From Candidatus Melainabacteria bacterium GWF2_37_15 (GTDB lineage: Bacteria > Cyanobacteriota > Vampirovibrionia > Gastranaerophilales > UBA9971), in contig MFRL01000019.1 of the NCBI GenBank assembly GCA_001784565.1, positions 1 to 35,248 on the forward strand: 35,248 nt of DNA, in the 5' to 3' direction. The notes under the pieces were generated by a model that worked only from the letters and a program-made list of their open reading frames with translations, had not been told where the DNA came from and did not search any database. A program made the translations under genes and the position numbers. This document shows, piece by piece, positions 22,767 through 31,356 of the stretch. Numbering within the stretch: position 1 is the first letter of the stretch; each line of letters opens with the position of its first letter.

Positions 22767-23579
22767 TTGGATAAAGTAATACTCACAGAAAAGCAAAACC
22801 CTGCTTCTATAAATATTGATTCTCTTTCTTCAAGAGAAATCGTGGAAATCATTAACAATGAAGACCAAAAAGTCGCGCTTGCTGTACGGGAAACCCTTGA
22901 TGATATAGCTAAAGCAGTGGATATAATAACAAAATCTTTTCAGGAAGACGGCCACTTACTGTACTTCGGTGCAGGGACAAGCGGCAGGCTGGGAGTATTG
23001 GATGCTTCTGAGTGTCCGCCTACTTTTAGCGTATCTCCTGATATGGTAAGAGGTTATATTGCCGGTGGCGATACAGCGCTAAGGTTTGCTGTAGAAGGCG
23101 CAGAGGATAGCTTTGAAGGCGGGGAGCAGGATCTGGTAAATTCAGGCACAATTGCAAAAGACGTGGTTGTCGGTATATCAGCGAGCGGGAATGCGCCGTA
23201 TATTCTTGGTGTATTAAGTAAAGCACAGGCATTAAATATAAAAACTGTAGGTATAGCCTGCAATAAAGAAGCTAAGATAAAGCAGTATTCTGATGTTTTT
23301 ATTTGCCCGGAAGTAGGCCCCGAAGTCATAACCGGCTCTACCCGGATGAAAGCCGGCACAGCCCAGAAAATGGTGCTTAATATGCTGACTACCGCCTCTA
23401 TGATAAGGCTTGGAAAGACTTATAAAAATTACATGATTGATTTAAATCCTACTAATGCCAAGTTAAAGGACAGGGCAACACGAATACTGTCTGAAATAGC
23501 ACAAATTAGCTATGAAGAAGCGGCTGAGGTTTTGATTAGGCATAACTGGCATTTAAGAGACGCATTGAAAAAATTTTAG
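22767..23579 (+). CDS. murQ: N-acetylmuramic acid 6-phosphate etherase
   Basis: MurQ cleaves the lactyl ether of MurNAc-6-phosphate to give GlcNAc-6-phosphate in peptidoglycan recycling. The 270-residue SIS-domain protein shows TEKQNPASINIDSLSSREIV at the start and YFGAGTSGRLGVLDASECPPTF near 70 (part quoted) with the first catalytic Glu. RGYIAGGDTALRFAVEGAED near 97 carries the second. ISASGNAPYILG near 135, then EVITGSTRMKAGTAQKMVLN near 190, follow. It is about 30 residues shorter than E. coli MurQ at the C-terminus. The only start is TTG at 22767, with weak signals. nagZ lies 3 kb away and serves the same pathway. Confidence 0.93.
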   Translation: MDKVILTEKQNPASINIDSLSSREIVEIINNEDQKVALAVRETLDDIAKAVDIITKSFQEDGHLLYFGAGTSGRLGVLDASECPPTFSVSPDMVRGYIAGGDTALRFAVEGAEDSFEGGEQDLVNSGTIAKDVVVGISASGNAPYILGVLSKAQALNIKTVGIACNKEAKIKQYSDVFICPEVGPEVITGSTRMKAGTAQKMVLNMLTTASMIRLGKTYKNYMIDLNPTNAKLKDRATRILSEIAQISYEEAAEVLIRHNWHLRDALKKF

Positions 23580-23635
23580 CTTCATAATATTATAAAACGT
23601 ATTGTGATTAGCTTGTGTGTTGGGAGAAAAAATTT

Positions 23636-23986
23636 ATGTCAAAAACGTTTAAACTTTTGGTGATTTGTGCATTAATGTTATCGTTTACCGGTTCTGCATT
23701 TGCAGATGAATTTGCGGACAGGTTAAAGGAAAGAAAATACAGAAATGCTTTGCTTGCAGGCTGTGAAGATATTAAGATAAAGGACCCAGATACTGCATTG
23801 ATATTTGGGTTATTGCCAGGCGGCGGTTCATTTTATACAAGAGAACTCGGACTTGCTATAGTTGATTTTATACTTTACCCAGTTGGATCATTTCTATGGG
23901 ATGGAGCTTTAGCATCGAATAGAGCTAATAAAATGAATAAAGAAGAAACAATCTTCAACTGTGAAATGGATGGACATAAACTTTAA
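23636..23986 (+). CDS. Small exported protein with glycine-rich membrane segment
   Basis: About 116 residues from the ATG at 23636 (GGGAG upstream; an in-frame GTG at 23615 is unlikely). It begins with a clear signal peptide cleaved after SAFA (about residue 24). A Cys near 43 lies inside a short charged region. LIFGLLPGGGSFYTRELGLA and a hydrophobic stretch to about residue 97 follow. The pattern, Pro-Gly-Gly-Gly then a hairpin of two weak membrane helices, recalls TM2-like small envelope proteins, but I do not recognise a family. A perfect hairpin follows the stop. Confidence 0.7.
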   Translation: MSKTFKLLVICALMLSFTGSAFADEFADRLKERKYRNALLAGCEDIKIKDPDTALIFGLLPGGGSFYTRELGLAIVDFILYPVGSFLWDGALASNRANKMNKEETIFNCEMDGHKL

Positions 23987-24005
23987 ATAAAAACTCTTAT
24001 TTTTG

Positions 24006-24038
24006 TTGTGGGGGATAGCTTACAGCTATCCCCCACAA
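24006..24038. terminator. Perfect 15-bp hairpin between convergent genes
   Basis: TTGTGGGGGATAGCT (24006-24020) pairs with AGCTATCCCCCACAA (24024-24038) around TAC, followed by TCTTTT. It lies between the small exported protein gene and recJ, which converge, and probably ends both. Confidence 0.75.
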
Positions 24039-24051
24039 TCTTTTAAGAAAG

Positions 24052-26466
24052 TTAAATAATATTTAAAAATGAGGAATAATTATCAAGAGTTTCTTTGATT
24101 AATTCAATATCCCTGCATTTGTACTCGTTTTTAGTTTCCTCGAATTCGTTCAGGACTCCAATAAAATCCTGATATTCAGAGAGTGTTTGAATTGAATTTA
24201 AATTCACACTTCCAACAAATTTAATTTCAAGTGAAGTTTCTTTTAATTGTAAAATCTCTATAACTCCGGCTGTATCAAGCAACTGGGCACATGAAAACAG
24301 CAAGTCATTGGAAATGGCAAGTGAGGTAGCCGCTTTACCAAGGTTTACTGTGCCATTTTTCTCATTATGAGCATATTTGAACATACCGGAAATCTTTTTT
24401 ATTAATTCAACAGGGTCCTGCTCATTTATCAGGCCGAATAAATGGACTTCCACAGGTGCGGCTTCTTTTATAACGTTCATAAAGGTGACATCATCAGAAG
24501 GAAAATCAAGAAATATAAGACATTGGGAACTTTTTACACTCAGCCTGTCAAAAACAAGCGGCTTAAGAAACGGTATATTATCAATTATTTCCAGTGCGCG
24601 TCTGCTTTCTGCAAAAATTGAAACACTATTTCCCCGGGAATTTAAGTATTCAAGGAAGTCTTTTTTAAAACCGTTTTCGTCCCGATGATCCAGCCATTGG
24701 GCGTCTGAATCCTCCTCGTTGAGAAAACAAACTTTCTTGCTTTTTTTGTTTACAGGCTGAACATCTTTTAATATAAGCTGAACCTTGTTCTTGTCCATAT
24801 AATTGTTTATGGAAGGCATAAAAGCTACATTAACTCTCTCCATTGGGCAAATATCAAGGCTGTGTTTCTGCCACCACACGGCTTCAATACAATTATTATA
24901 CTCATCTGTTAGTATTATTTTTAAGTGATTCTTTTTTTGACCCATAGTGTTGCAGCTTTTTAAAACTAAATTTGTGAAACTAAAAACAGGGTAAGGATTT
25001 AACTCTCCATAAGGGGCTAGTTTATCAAGTTCATCAATGAAATCTTCGGTTAAATCTGCTGTATCTATATCTACATCAATTTTTAGCTCAGGCATTAACA
25101 TTTCAGTGCCAAGGAGTTTGCTTATATGTGAAAGAATAAGGCTTTTTAGCTTTTCAAAGCTGATTTTCTCAAGACTGGCACAAAAACCTGCAGCCAGGGA
25201 ATGCCCGCCAAACTGGAGAAAATACTCTGAAAAATTTGATAAAACTTCAAATATGTTTACACCGTCAATGCTTCTTGCAGAGCACCGGGCTTCTTTTTTC
25301 TTTTCGTCCAAAGAGAATAAAAGAGCCGGTCTGTAATATTTTTCAACAAGCCTGGATGCAACAAGCCCTATAATACCCGGATGCCACGAAACATCCCCGA
25401 GGATTACGGCTTTATCCGTCTTTAAATCAACTTCTCCATCAAGTATTTTTTTTGCTGCCTGCTGGAAAGTAGTTTCACATATCTCTTGACGTTCTTTGTT
25501 GTTTTTATCCAGCTCTGCTGCGAGCTGCTCAAGCTTCTCTGCATCTTCAGTAACAAGGAATTCTACAGCAGTGGAAGCTTCGGCTAACCTTCCTATTGCG
25601 TTTATTCGGGGAACTACTGTAAATGCAAGTATTGTGCTTGTTATTTTTTTATCCGGTTTGAATCCTGCTAACTGCATTAATTTGGCAATACTGGCCGGGG
25701 GTTTTTTGTTAATCAGCTCAAGTCCTCTGTAAACAAGCGTTCTGTTTTCTTCAAGAAGTGGAACAACATCTCCGACTGTACCTATTGCCACAAGATGCAA
25801 GATTTCTTGAATAAAATCACTTTTTCCGCTTGTCTCAAGCAACGCCTGAGCAAGTTTAAAAGCAACGCCTACTCCAGCAAGCTGCTTTATTCCTTCAATA
25901 TCAAGCATTTTGGGATTTATAATAGCAAAAGCTTTCGGTATTTGTTCAAGGGGTTCATGGTGATCAGTAAGAATCACATCTGTGCCGAGGCTTTGAATAA
26001 GTTTTACCTCGGCAATATTACTTATGCCGCAGTCCACAGTTATAAAAAGTTTTGTTTTTTGCTGGCTTATTAATTTGCACAAAGCCGCTCTGTTAAGACC
26101 ATGCCCTTCATCAGACCTGTCCGGGATATAATAATCTACATTTGCACCCAGATGCTTCAATGTTTTATACATTAAAGATGTGCTCGTAACGCCATCCGAG
26201 TCAAAATCGCCATATATAACTATATTTTCCTGTTTTTGAATAGCCTGGTTTATTCTTTCTACAGATTTTTGCATATCAGGAAAGACAAATGGTGAACTTA
26301 GTTCCATATCATCAGGATTTAAAAAGGCTTTAGCCTGCTTAACAGTAGTTATACCTCTGTTTATGAGCAGGTTTGTTATAATATCAGAACCAGCTATTTC
26401 CCTGAGTTTAGAAAATAGCTCGGAGTCAACTTCTTTGTTTTTATATATCCATTTATAAGAACTCAA
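24052..26466 (-). CDS. recJ: Single-stranded-DNA-specific exonuclease RecJ
   Basis: RecJ degrades single-stranded DNA 5' to 3' in recombinational and base-excision repair. The 804-residue protein has the DHH phosphoesterase core with IVIYGDFDSDGVTST near 85, LFITVDCGISN near 137, and the DHH motif VILTDHHEP near 160. NAIGRLAEA near 290 is followed by the DHHA1 domain with FGGHSLAAGF near 420 and then an OB-like domain. Residues beyond about 560 are an extra C-terminal domain similar in size to that of Bacillus RecJ. The 3' end of nagZ overlaps its start by 14 bases, so the two form an operon. Confidence 0.96.
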   Translation of the reverse strand: MSSYKWIYKNKEVDSELFSKLREIAGSDIITNLLINRGITTVKQAKAFLNPDDMELSSPFVFPDMQKSVERINQAIQKQENIVIYGDFDSDGVTSTSLMYKTLKHLGANVDYYIPDRSDEGHGLNRAALCKLISQQKTKLFITVDCGISNIAEVKLIQSLGTDVILTDHHEPLEQIPKAFAIINPKMLDIEGIKQLAGVGVAFKLAQALLETSGKSDFIQEILHLVAIGTVGDVVPLLEENRTLVYRGLELINKKPPASIAKLMQLAGFKPDKKITSTILAFTVVPRINAIGRLAEASTAVEFLVTEDAEKLEQLAAELDKNNKERQEICETTFQQAAKKILDGEVDLKTDKAVILGDVSWHPGIIGLVASRLVEKYYRPALLFSLDEKKKEARCSARSIDGVNIFEVLSNFSEYFLQFGGHSLAAGFCASLEKISFEKLKSLILSHISKLLGTEMLMPELKIDVDIDTADLTEDFIDELDKLAPYGELNPYPVFSFTNLVLKSCNTMGQKKNHLKIILTDEYNNCIEAVWWQKHSLDICPMERVNVAFMPSINNYMDKNKVQLILKDVQPVNKKSKKVCFLNEEDSDAQWLDHRDENGFKKDFLEYLNSRGNSVSIFAESRRALEIIDNIPFLKPLVFDRLSVKSSQCLIFLDFPSDDVTFMNVIKEAAPVEVHLFGLINEQDPVELIKKISGMFKYAHNEKNGTVNLGKAATSLAISNDLLFSCAQLLDTAGVIEILQLKETSLEIKFVGSVNLNSIQTLSEYQDFIGVLNEFEETKNEYKCRDIELIKETLDNYSSFLNII

Positions 26467-27472
26467 GATTCTTTATCCTTAATATTCTCTTAACCGAATC
26501 GTCTATCCTCTCTCTTGATAATAACCCACTTTCAACGTGTTTAACAAGTTTGTGAACAAGATTTAAAATTGCATCATTGGAATTTCTGAAAATAAAAACA
26601 TCTATGCCCGCTTCAATTCCTTTTACACAGGCTTCAAAGCTGTCATAATAATTATCTATGCCGCCCATAACCATATCATCCGATATAACTATGCCCTGAA
26701 ACCCTAATTTTCCCCTCAAGTAATGTTTAATAATGTTTTGGGATAATGAAGCAGGTAAGACGGTTTCCTCAAAAGCTTTATAATGAACATGAGAAATCAT
26801 AACAGCATTAACACCGTCTTTAAAGGCAACCTTAAAAGGTTCAATATGCTGCTTTTCCAGTTCTTCAAAACTTAAATTAACTTGCGGCATTGTTAAATGT
26901 GAATCCTCTCCTGTATCTCCATGTCCCGGGAAATGTTTAACTACAGGAATTATATTATTATTTATAAATGTTTCATATACAGGTTTTGCAAACCCTATTA
27001 CTGTTTGAGGGTTATTGCCAAAAGATCTTACGCCTATTATGGGGTTATTAGGGTTGGTATTTACGTCCAGCACCGGAGCAAAATCCATATTAATCCCCAT
27101 AGATTTTAGCTCTTTCACCATTATTTCAGCTTGAGCTCTTGCGTTGTCCGGGTTTCCTGTTTCAGCGAGGGCATGTGGAGTAAGATAATTTATTTTATTT
27201 TTAATGTTTATTGTCCGCTCGACTCGTCCGCCTTCCTGGTCAATACTTACAAAAAGCGGGACAGAAGCAAGCTTTTTTAGTTCAGTAGTAAGGTTGGCTA
27301 TCTGTTCATAGGATTCTATATTTTCAGAAAACAGTATAACACCGCCAAGTCCTTCTTTTATTGCTTGCTGGATGTTTTGGTTTTCCTCATTTAATTCCTT
27401 GCCGGAAAAGCCGAGAATAAACATTTGTAAAATTTTTTCTTGAAGATTCATATATTTTTCCAGATATTTCAT
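26453..27472 (-). CDS. nagZ: Beta-N-acetylhexosaminidase NagZ (GH3)
   Basis: NagZ removes GlcNAc from GlcNAc-anhydroMurNAc muropeptides in the cytoplasm. The 339-residue GH3 barrel has VSIDQEGGRVERT near 77, MDFAPVLDVNTNP near 120, and the diagnostic KHFPGHGDTGEDSHL near 165 with the catalytic His/Asp pair. SHVHYKAFEE near 205 and VISDDMVMGG near 255 with the nucleophile Asp complete the site. There is no signal peptide, consistent with a cytoplasmic enzyme. ATG 27472 has no good ribosome-binding site; ATG 27451 (MNLQEKI) has GGAAA upstream and may be the true start. With murQ it makes a recycling route. Confidence 0.94.
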   Translation of the reverse strand: MKYLEKYMNLQEKILQMFILGFSGKELNEENQNIQQAIKEGLGGVILFSENIESYEQIANLTTELKKLASVPLFVSIDQEGGRVERTINIKNKINYLTPHALAETGNPDNARAQAEIMVKELKSMGINMDFAPVLDVNTNPNNPIIGVRSFGNNPQTVIGFAKPVYETFINNNIIPVVKHFPGHGDTGEDSHLTMPQVNLSFEELEKQHIEPFKVAFKDGVNAVMISHVHYKAFEETVLPASLSQNIIKHYLRGKLGFQGIVISDDMVMGGIDNYYDSFEACVKGIEAGIDVFIFRNSNDAILNLVHKLVKHVESGLLSRERIDDSVKRILRIKNLEFL

Positions 27473-27554
27473 TTGCTTAGTGGAAGTTTACTGATAATAT
27501 TGTAGTGTAATCTGATAGTGGGAGTGAAGTAAAGTTGGGGAAATTTTTGCATAT

Positions 27555-28025
27555 ATGAAAAAATTATTTGGTCTTATTTTAATTCTTTTAATATTTGTTT
27601 CTTTTAATTTGTTTGTAGTTTCTGATCCTGTATCCTCGGCAGCAAAATCCAAAGGGCTGGACGAGGAACAAGTTAAACAACTTGAGCAAAATGTGGATGC
27701 TCTGGTAAAAAAGGTTTATGCATCTGGCCTGTTTTCCCCTCAGGATGCGGAAATGCTGGTTGATATTAAAACAAAACTTGATTCGGTCATTGGTACCAAC
27801 ACTAAAGACCCGATGTATGCCCGTCTTTTCTTTAATACGGGCTACATATTAAAGGAAAGGGAATATGTAGATGAAGCTATTCAGTATTTTAACCTTGTTG
27901 GTGAGAAATTTCCTGAGACACCTTATGCAAAAAGGGCTGAAAGTGAACTCAAAAAACTGGGCGTAAAGTCTGAGGGTGAGGCTGAAGCTGAGGGTGAGGA
28001 GCCTGAGGAAGAAAAAGAAGAATAA
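27555..28025 (+). CDS. Exported TPR-like protein
   Basis: The 156-residue protein has a signal peptide (hydrophobic residues 5-24, cleavage near SSAA). Helical pairs at about 38-135 end in YAIQ-type TPR language: ARLFFNTGYILKEREYVDEA then IQYFNLVGEKFPETPYAKRA. It then runs into an acidic Glu-rich tail (about 137-156). One to two TPR units in the periplasm suggest a protein-protein contact role such as envelope complex assembly. No Cys, so not a lipoprotein. It stands alone, with nagZ diverging upstream. A hairpin-rich spacer follows. Confidence 0.75.
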   Translation: MKKLFGLILILLIFVSFNLFVVSDPVSSAAKSKGLDEEQVKQLEQNVDALVKKVYASGLFSPQDAEMLVDIKTKLDSVIGTNTKDPMYARLFFNTGYILKEREYVDEAIQYFNLVGEKFPETPYAKRAESELKKLGVKSEGEAEAEGEEPEEEKEE

Positions 28026-28037
28026 ACATTATAAATA

Positions 28038-28097
28038 ATAACCCCCCAATTCTTTTAAACGCGCACACAGCAGGCTCAACTGGAATCGGGGGATTAT
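28038..28097 (+). other. Imperfect long hairpin with a 30-base loop between genes
   Basis: The 15-base arms at 28038-28052 (ATAACCCCCCAATTC) and 28083-28097 (GAATCGGGGGATTAT) pair at 13 of 15 positions and are followed by TTT. The unusually large, GC-containing loop (CGCGCACACAGCAGGCTC) is not that of a simple terminator. It may be a terminator for the upstream gene or a small structured RNA. Confidence 0.45.
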
Positions 28098-28188
28098 TTT
28101 ATAATTATCATATCATTACTTTATATAAACAACATTCCCTTAATGCATTAGTAAGGAGGTCTATGTTTTAAAATCTTTGCTTCTTTTG

Positions 28189-28194
28189 TATAAT
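28189..28194 (+). promoter_or_regulatory. -10 hexamer TATAAT upstream of hom
   Basis: A perfect TATAAT lies 29 bases before the hom ATG at 28223. A start near 28201 would leave a leader of about 22 bases containing GGGAG. No convincing -35 is seen. Confidence 0.45.
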
Positions 28195-28222
28195 AACCTC
28201 AATTGGTTGGGAGCAGATATTT

Positions 28223-29503
28223 ATGGAAAGAAAGATACAAATAGGCCTTCTTGGTGTTGGAACCGTAGGAAGCGGCGTTTTAGAAACAGTTTTAAATAAT
28301 ATTGATACAGTTGAAATAAAAAAAATAGCTGAAAAAGACCTTAGTAAAGTCAAGCAATACCCGGAACTGTCCCAAAGTCTTTTTACTGATAACGTACAAG
28401 AGTTGATTAATGACCCGGATATTAAAATATTTGTTGAGCTTATTGGCGGTATTAATCCTGCGTTTGATTTCATTAAACAGGCTATACAAAATAAAAAGCA
28501 TATAGTCACAGCAAATAAGGAACTAATAGCAAAGCGCGGCAAGGAATTATTCCAATTAGCTGAAGAAAACAACGTTGTTATCTTATATGAGGCAGCGGTA
28601 GCTGGCGGAATCCCCATTATAATGCCGTTAAAGCAGTCTTTATCAGCTAATAAAATAACAAGAATAGCCGGTATTTTAAATGGGACAACAAATTATATCC
28701 TTACAAAAATGGAGCAGGAAGGAGCCAGCTTTGAAGAAGTGCTAAAAGAAGCCCAAAATAAAGGCTATGCTGAAGCTGACCCTACCGCTGATGTGAAGGG
28801 CTACGATGCAGGCTATAAAACAGCTATACTTGCTTCTCTTGCCTTTAATAAGAATATAGACATTAATTCTGTTTATAAAGAAGGGATTGACCGCATAAGC
28901 CCGGTAGATATCGGTTATGCAAATGAATTCGGTTATAAGATTAAGTTAATTGGACTTGTGCAGAATGATGAGGATGAAAGTATTGATGTAAGGGTTCATC
29001 CTATGCTGGTGCCCAAGGATTATTCCATTTCAAGAATAGATGGTGTACTGAATGCCATTCTTATCGAAGGCCACCCGGTAAAAAGGGTAATGTTCTCCGG
29101 GCCAGGCGCAGGCAAATTCCCTACAGCAAGTTCTGTTGTAGGTGATATTTTGTGTTTAGCCAATGAAATAAACGTGGCAGATTATCCTCTGCCAATGATG
29201 CGTTTTGGCAAAAACAGAAAGGACGCAAAGATTAAGGATATTAAGGAAACCATAAACAAGTATTATATAAGAGTAACAGCTCTTAACACACCGGGAGTAA
29301 TTGGTGATTTGGGCACTATTTGCGGAAAAAATAGTATAAATCTTCATGGCATAGTACAAAAAGAAATATTGGAAGATGGAAGCGCAAGGATAATACTGTT
29401 AACAGAGCTTGCAAAAGAGAAAGATGTCCAGCAGGCTGTAAAAGATATGGCTGAAAATCCTAAAATCAAGGAAGTTAATAATTTAATAAGGGTAATGGAA
29501 TGA
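28223..29503 (+). CDS. hom: Homoserine dehydrogenase
   Basis: Hom reduces aspartate semialdehyde to homoserine, the branch to Thr and Met. The 426-residue protein has an N-terminal NAD(P) fold with IGLLGVGTVGSGVLE at residue 8, VTANKELIAKRG near 95, AAVAGGIPIIMPLKQ near 122, and the substrate-binding AGILNGTTNYILTKME near 147 with ADPTADVKGYDAGYK near 183. The C-terminal 75 residues are an ACT domain (RVTALNTPGVIGDLGTI), the site of threonine feedback in this class. It is a stand-alone enzyme, not fused to aspartokinase. It overlaps gmhA by ATGA. Confidence 0.97.
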   Translation: MERKIQIGLLGVGTVGSGVLETVLNNIDTVEIKKIAEKDLSKVKQYPELSQSLFTDNVQELINDPDIKIFVELIGGINPAFDFIKQAIQNKKHIVTANKELIAKRGKELFQLAEENNVVILYEAAVAGGIPIIMPLKQSLSANKITRIAGILNGTTNYILTKMEQEGASFEEVLKEAQNKGYAEADPTADVKGYDAGYKTAILASLAFNKNIDINSVYKEGIDRISPVDIGYANEFGYKIKLIGLVQNDEDESIDVRVHPMLVPKDYSISRIDGVLNAILIEGHPVKRVMFSGPGAGKFPTASSVVGDILCLANEINVADYPLPMMRFGKNRKDAKIKDIKETINKYYIRVTALNTPGVIGDLGTICGKNSINLHGIVQKEILEDGSARIILLTELAKEKDVQQAVKDMAENPKIKEVNNLIRVME

Positions 29504-30072
29504 AATTAAAGACTGATACAATAACTGGCAGGATCGACGAAACTATAGATGTTTTACAACTTGTTAAAAACCAATCAGATCTCATTGAACACGCCGCAAA
29601 CCTCATAATAAACGCCTTCAAGGCTGGCAAGAAACTCTTGATTTGCGGAAATGGCGGCAGTGCTGCTGACTCACAGCATATTGCAGCGGAAATGGTCGGG
29701 AAATTTTACAGAATTGATCGTCCTGCATTGCCTGCTATTGCCCTTAATGTTAATACATCTATTATTACAGCTATAGGTAATGATTTTGGCTATGATAAAA
29801 CGTTTGTCCGCCAGGTTGAAGCTCTTGGACAAAAAGATGACGTGTTTTTCTCAATTTCTACAAGTGGAAACTCTGTGAATGCAGTAGAAGCAGCTATTCT
29901 TGCCAGGCAAAAAGGAATGAAAGTGATTTCCCTGACCGGGGATTCCGGCGGCAAACTGAAGGATTTATCCGATATAACCCTTATGGTGCCGAGTAACAAC
30001 ACGCCTGTAATTCAGAACGCACATATTACTATTTCTCATATAATTTGTGAGCTGGTTGAGAATGAGTTTTAG
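29500..30072 (+). CDS. gmhA: Phosphoheptose isomerase (sedoheptulose 7-phosphate isomerase)
   Basis: GmhA converts sedoheptulose 7-phosphate to heptose 7-phosphate, the first step to the LPS core heptose. The 190-residue SIS-domain protein has ICGNGGSAADSQHIAAEMVG near 49, the active-site segment NTSIITAIGNDFGYDKTF near 86, and FFSISTSGNSVNAVEAA near 116 with the phosphate-binding Ser/Thr run. QNAHITISHIICELVE near 172 carries the conserved Gln/His pair. It is the expected length. It is co-translated with hom by an ATGA overlap, although the pathways differ. Its last 44 bases overlap, tail-to-tail, with a minus-strand gene. It implies an outer membrane with heptose-containing LPS. Confidence 0.96.
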   Translation: MKLKTDTITGRIDETIDVLQLVKNQSDLIEHAANLIINAFKAGKKLLICGNGGSAADSQHIAAEMVGKFYRIDRPALPAIALNVNTSIITAIGNDFGYDKTFVRQVEALGQKDDVFFSISTSGNSVNAVEAAILARQKGMKVISLTGDSGGKLKDLSDITLMVPSNNTPVIQNAHITISHIICELVENEF

Positions 30073-31315
30073 TGGTATAAAGCCGTAAAGTTTCTGAAAG
30101 GTTAAAAAATGAGTTTTTTGGGGATGTTTCTGCCTTTACATCATTGTGCAATACCTTGTTCAGGATTTTAGGCAAAAGTACACCAAGAAGAGCCGCATTT
30201 ATGGCCAGGTTGCCCCAATATGTTCCGGTTGCATATTTTAGTGATTTTACTCCAAGATCTCCGGGCAATTTTTTAATATCATTTAAGGATTTCATAGGCA
30301 TCCATAATTTTTTCCAGAATCCTGCATTTTTATATTCTTTATTATTCATTATTTGTGTCTTTTTAAAGCGGTCAATGGTTCTTCCAAAAATATTGTTTAA
30401 AAGCCTGTCTCCCACAAAGAAAAATGAACCTAAAATTGGAAAAGCAACGGATTTATATTTAAGTTCGTGTTTATTGCGGCAGGCAAGCAGGTATGTCGGA
30501 AACTCCCCGGTGATCCACATTGCAGCGAAGGTTAACATGCTCATATACTTTCCGTCTTTATAATCAAAATTTTGAGCATTTTTATTTAACCATTTTGATA
30601 CTCCCTTTAATTTAGCAGGATTTTTCAGCATAGCTTTTGCTAAAACCCCGGGCAATACTATGGAAGGAGTAATAGCAAGAGCGTAAGATAATGCCATTTT
30701 TTTCCATTTATTTTTTTCATGTTTTTCACTTTGTTTGTCAGTATAATTTTTATCAGCCATTTTAAATTCACCACTGTAGCCTTTTCTTCCGGTTGTCCGC
30801 TCGGTGAATTCATTAACTATCCAGGGAATACTTGCTATACCGCAATTTGTAAAAATAAAATCAGCAGCAGCAATGTTTTTATGGCATTTTATCAAAGTTT
30901 TTCTTAAAGTTTCTTCCTTGCCTTTAAAATTCGCCAAAATTTCATTAAATTCTTTTTCTAATCCCAGCTCTTCTCCTTTTTCCTTTATTCCTTTTATCAT
31001 TTTTGGGGCGTTTTCTGTTAAATATCCTTTAGAAACCCTGACTATTTCTACTCCTTTATCTTTAAAATTCTTTATAATGCCTGCTCTTCTTAGAACAGTT
31101 TTATTTATTAAAGGGAGTAATAAAGCAGGTGAGCCATAAGCAATAGTCATATATAGTGAACAATCAAGTATTCTTTCTTTTGCCTCAGTTTTATTATTAG
31201 CATTTAACGCATAAGGAATAGAAAACCCAAACACGCCCAGAACAGCTCTGTTCATTACAGTATTACTCTGTATTTCATGCGATATATTATACAATTTTGA
31301 CGTGACACTATTCAT
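30029..31315 (-). CDS. Multi-pass membrane protein of unknown function
   Basis: The 428-residue protein has about seven hydrophobic stretches, near 22-37, 50-70, 148-166, 206-228, 258-277, 286-304 and 368-388. A highly charged Lys/Glu loop lies between about 75 and 145. No catalytic motif or transporter signature is seen, and there is no signal peptide beyond the first helix. I do not recognise it. Its style recalls lineage-specific membrane proteins of Melainabacteria. The C-terminus (about 15 codons) overlaps the end of gmhA on the opposite strand, which would let the two mRNAs pair. A hairpin separates it from the TOPRIM gene upstream. Confidence 0.75.
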   Translation of the reverse strand: MNSVTSKLYNISHEIQSNTVMNRAVLGVFGFSIPYALNANNKTEAKERILDCSLYMTIAYGSPALLLPLINKTVLRRAGIIKNFKDKGVEIVRVSKGYLTENAPKMIKGIKEKGEELGLEKEFNEILANFKGKEETLRKTLIKCHKNIAAADFIFTNCGIASIPWIVNEFTERTTGRKGYSGEFKMADKNYTDKQSEKHEKNKWKKMALSYALAITPSIVLPGVLAKAMLKNPAKLKGVSKWLNKNAQNFDYKDGKYMSMLTFAAMWITGEFPTYLLACRNKHELKYKSVAFPILGSFFFVGDRLLNNIFGRTIDRFKKTQIMNNKEYKNAGFWKKLWMPMKSLNDIKKLPGDLGVKSLKYATGTYWGNLAINAALLGVLLPKILNKVLHNDVKAETSPKNSFFNLSETLRLYTTKTHSQPAHKLYEK

Positions 31316-31327
31316 CTTAACTATATA

Positions 31328-31356
31328 AAACCTGAAAATAAAAAAATTTCTGGTTT
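31328..31356 (-). terminator. Imperfect hairpin downstream of the TOPRIM gene
   Basis: AAACCTGAAA (31328-31337) pairs with TTTCTGGTTT (31347-31356) with one mismatch. On minus a TTTTATATAG follows. It overlaps the stop codon of the TOPRIM gene and precedes the membrane protein gene, so read-through is possible. Confidence 0.4.
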
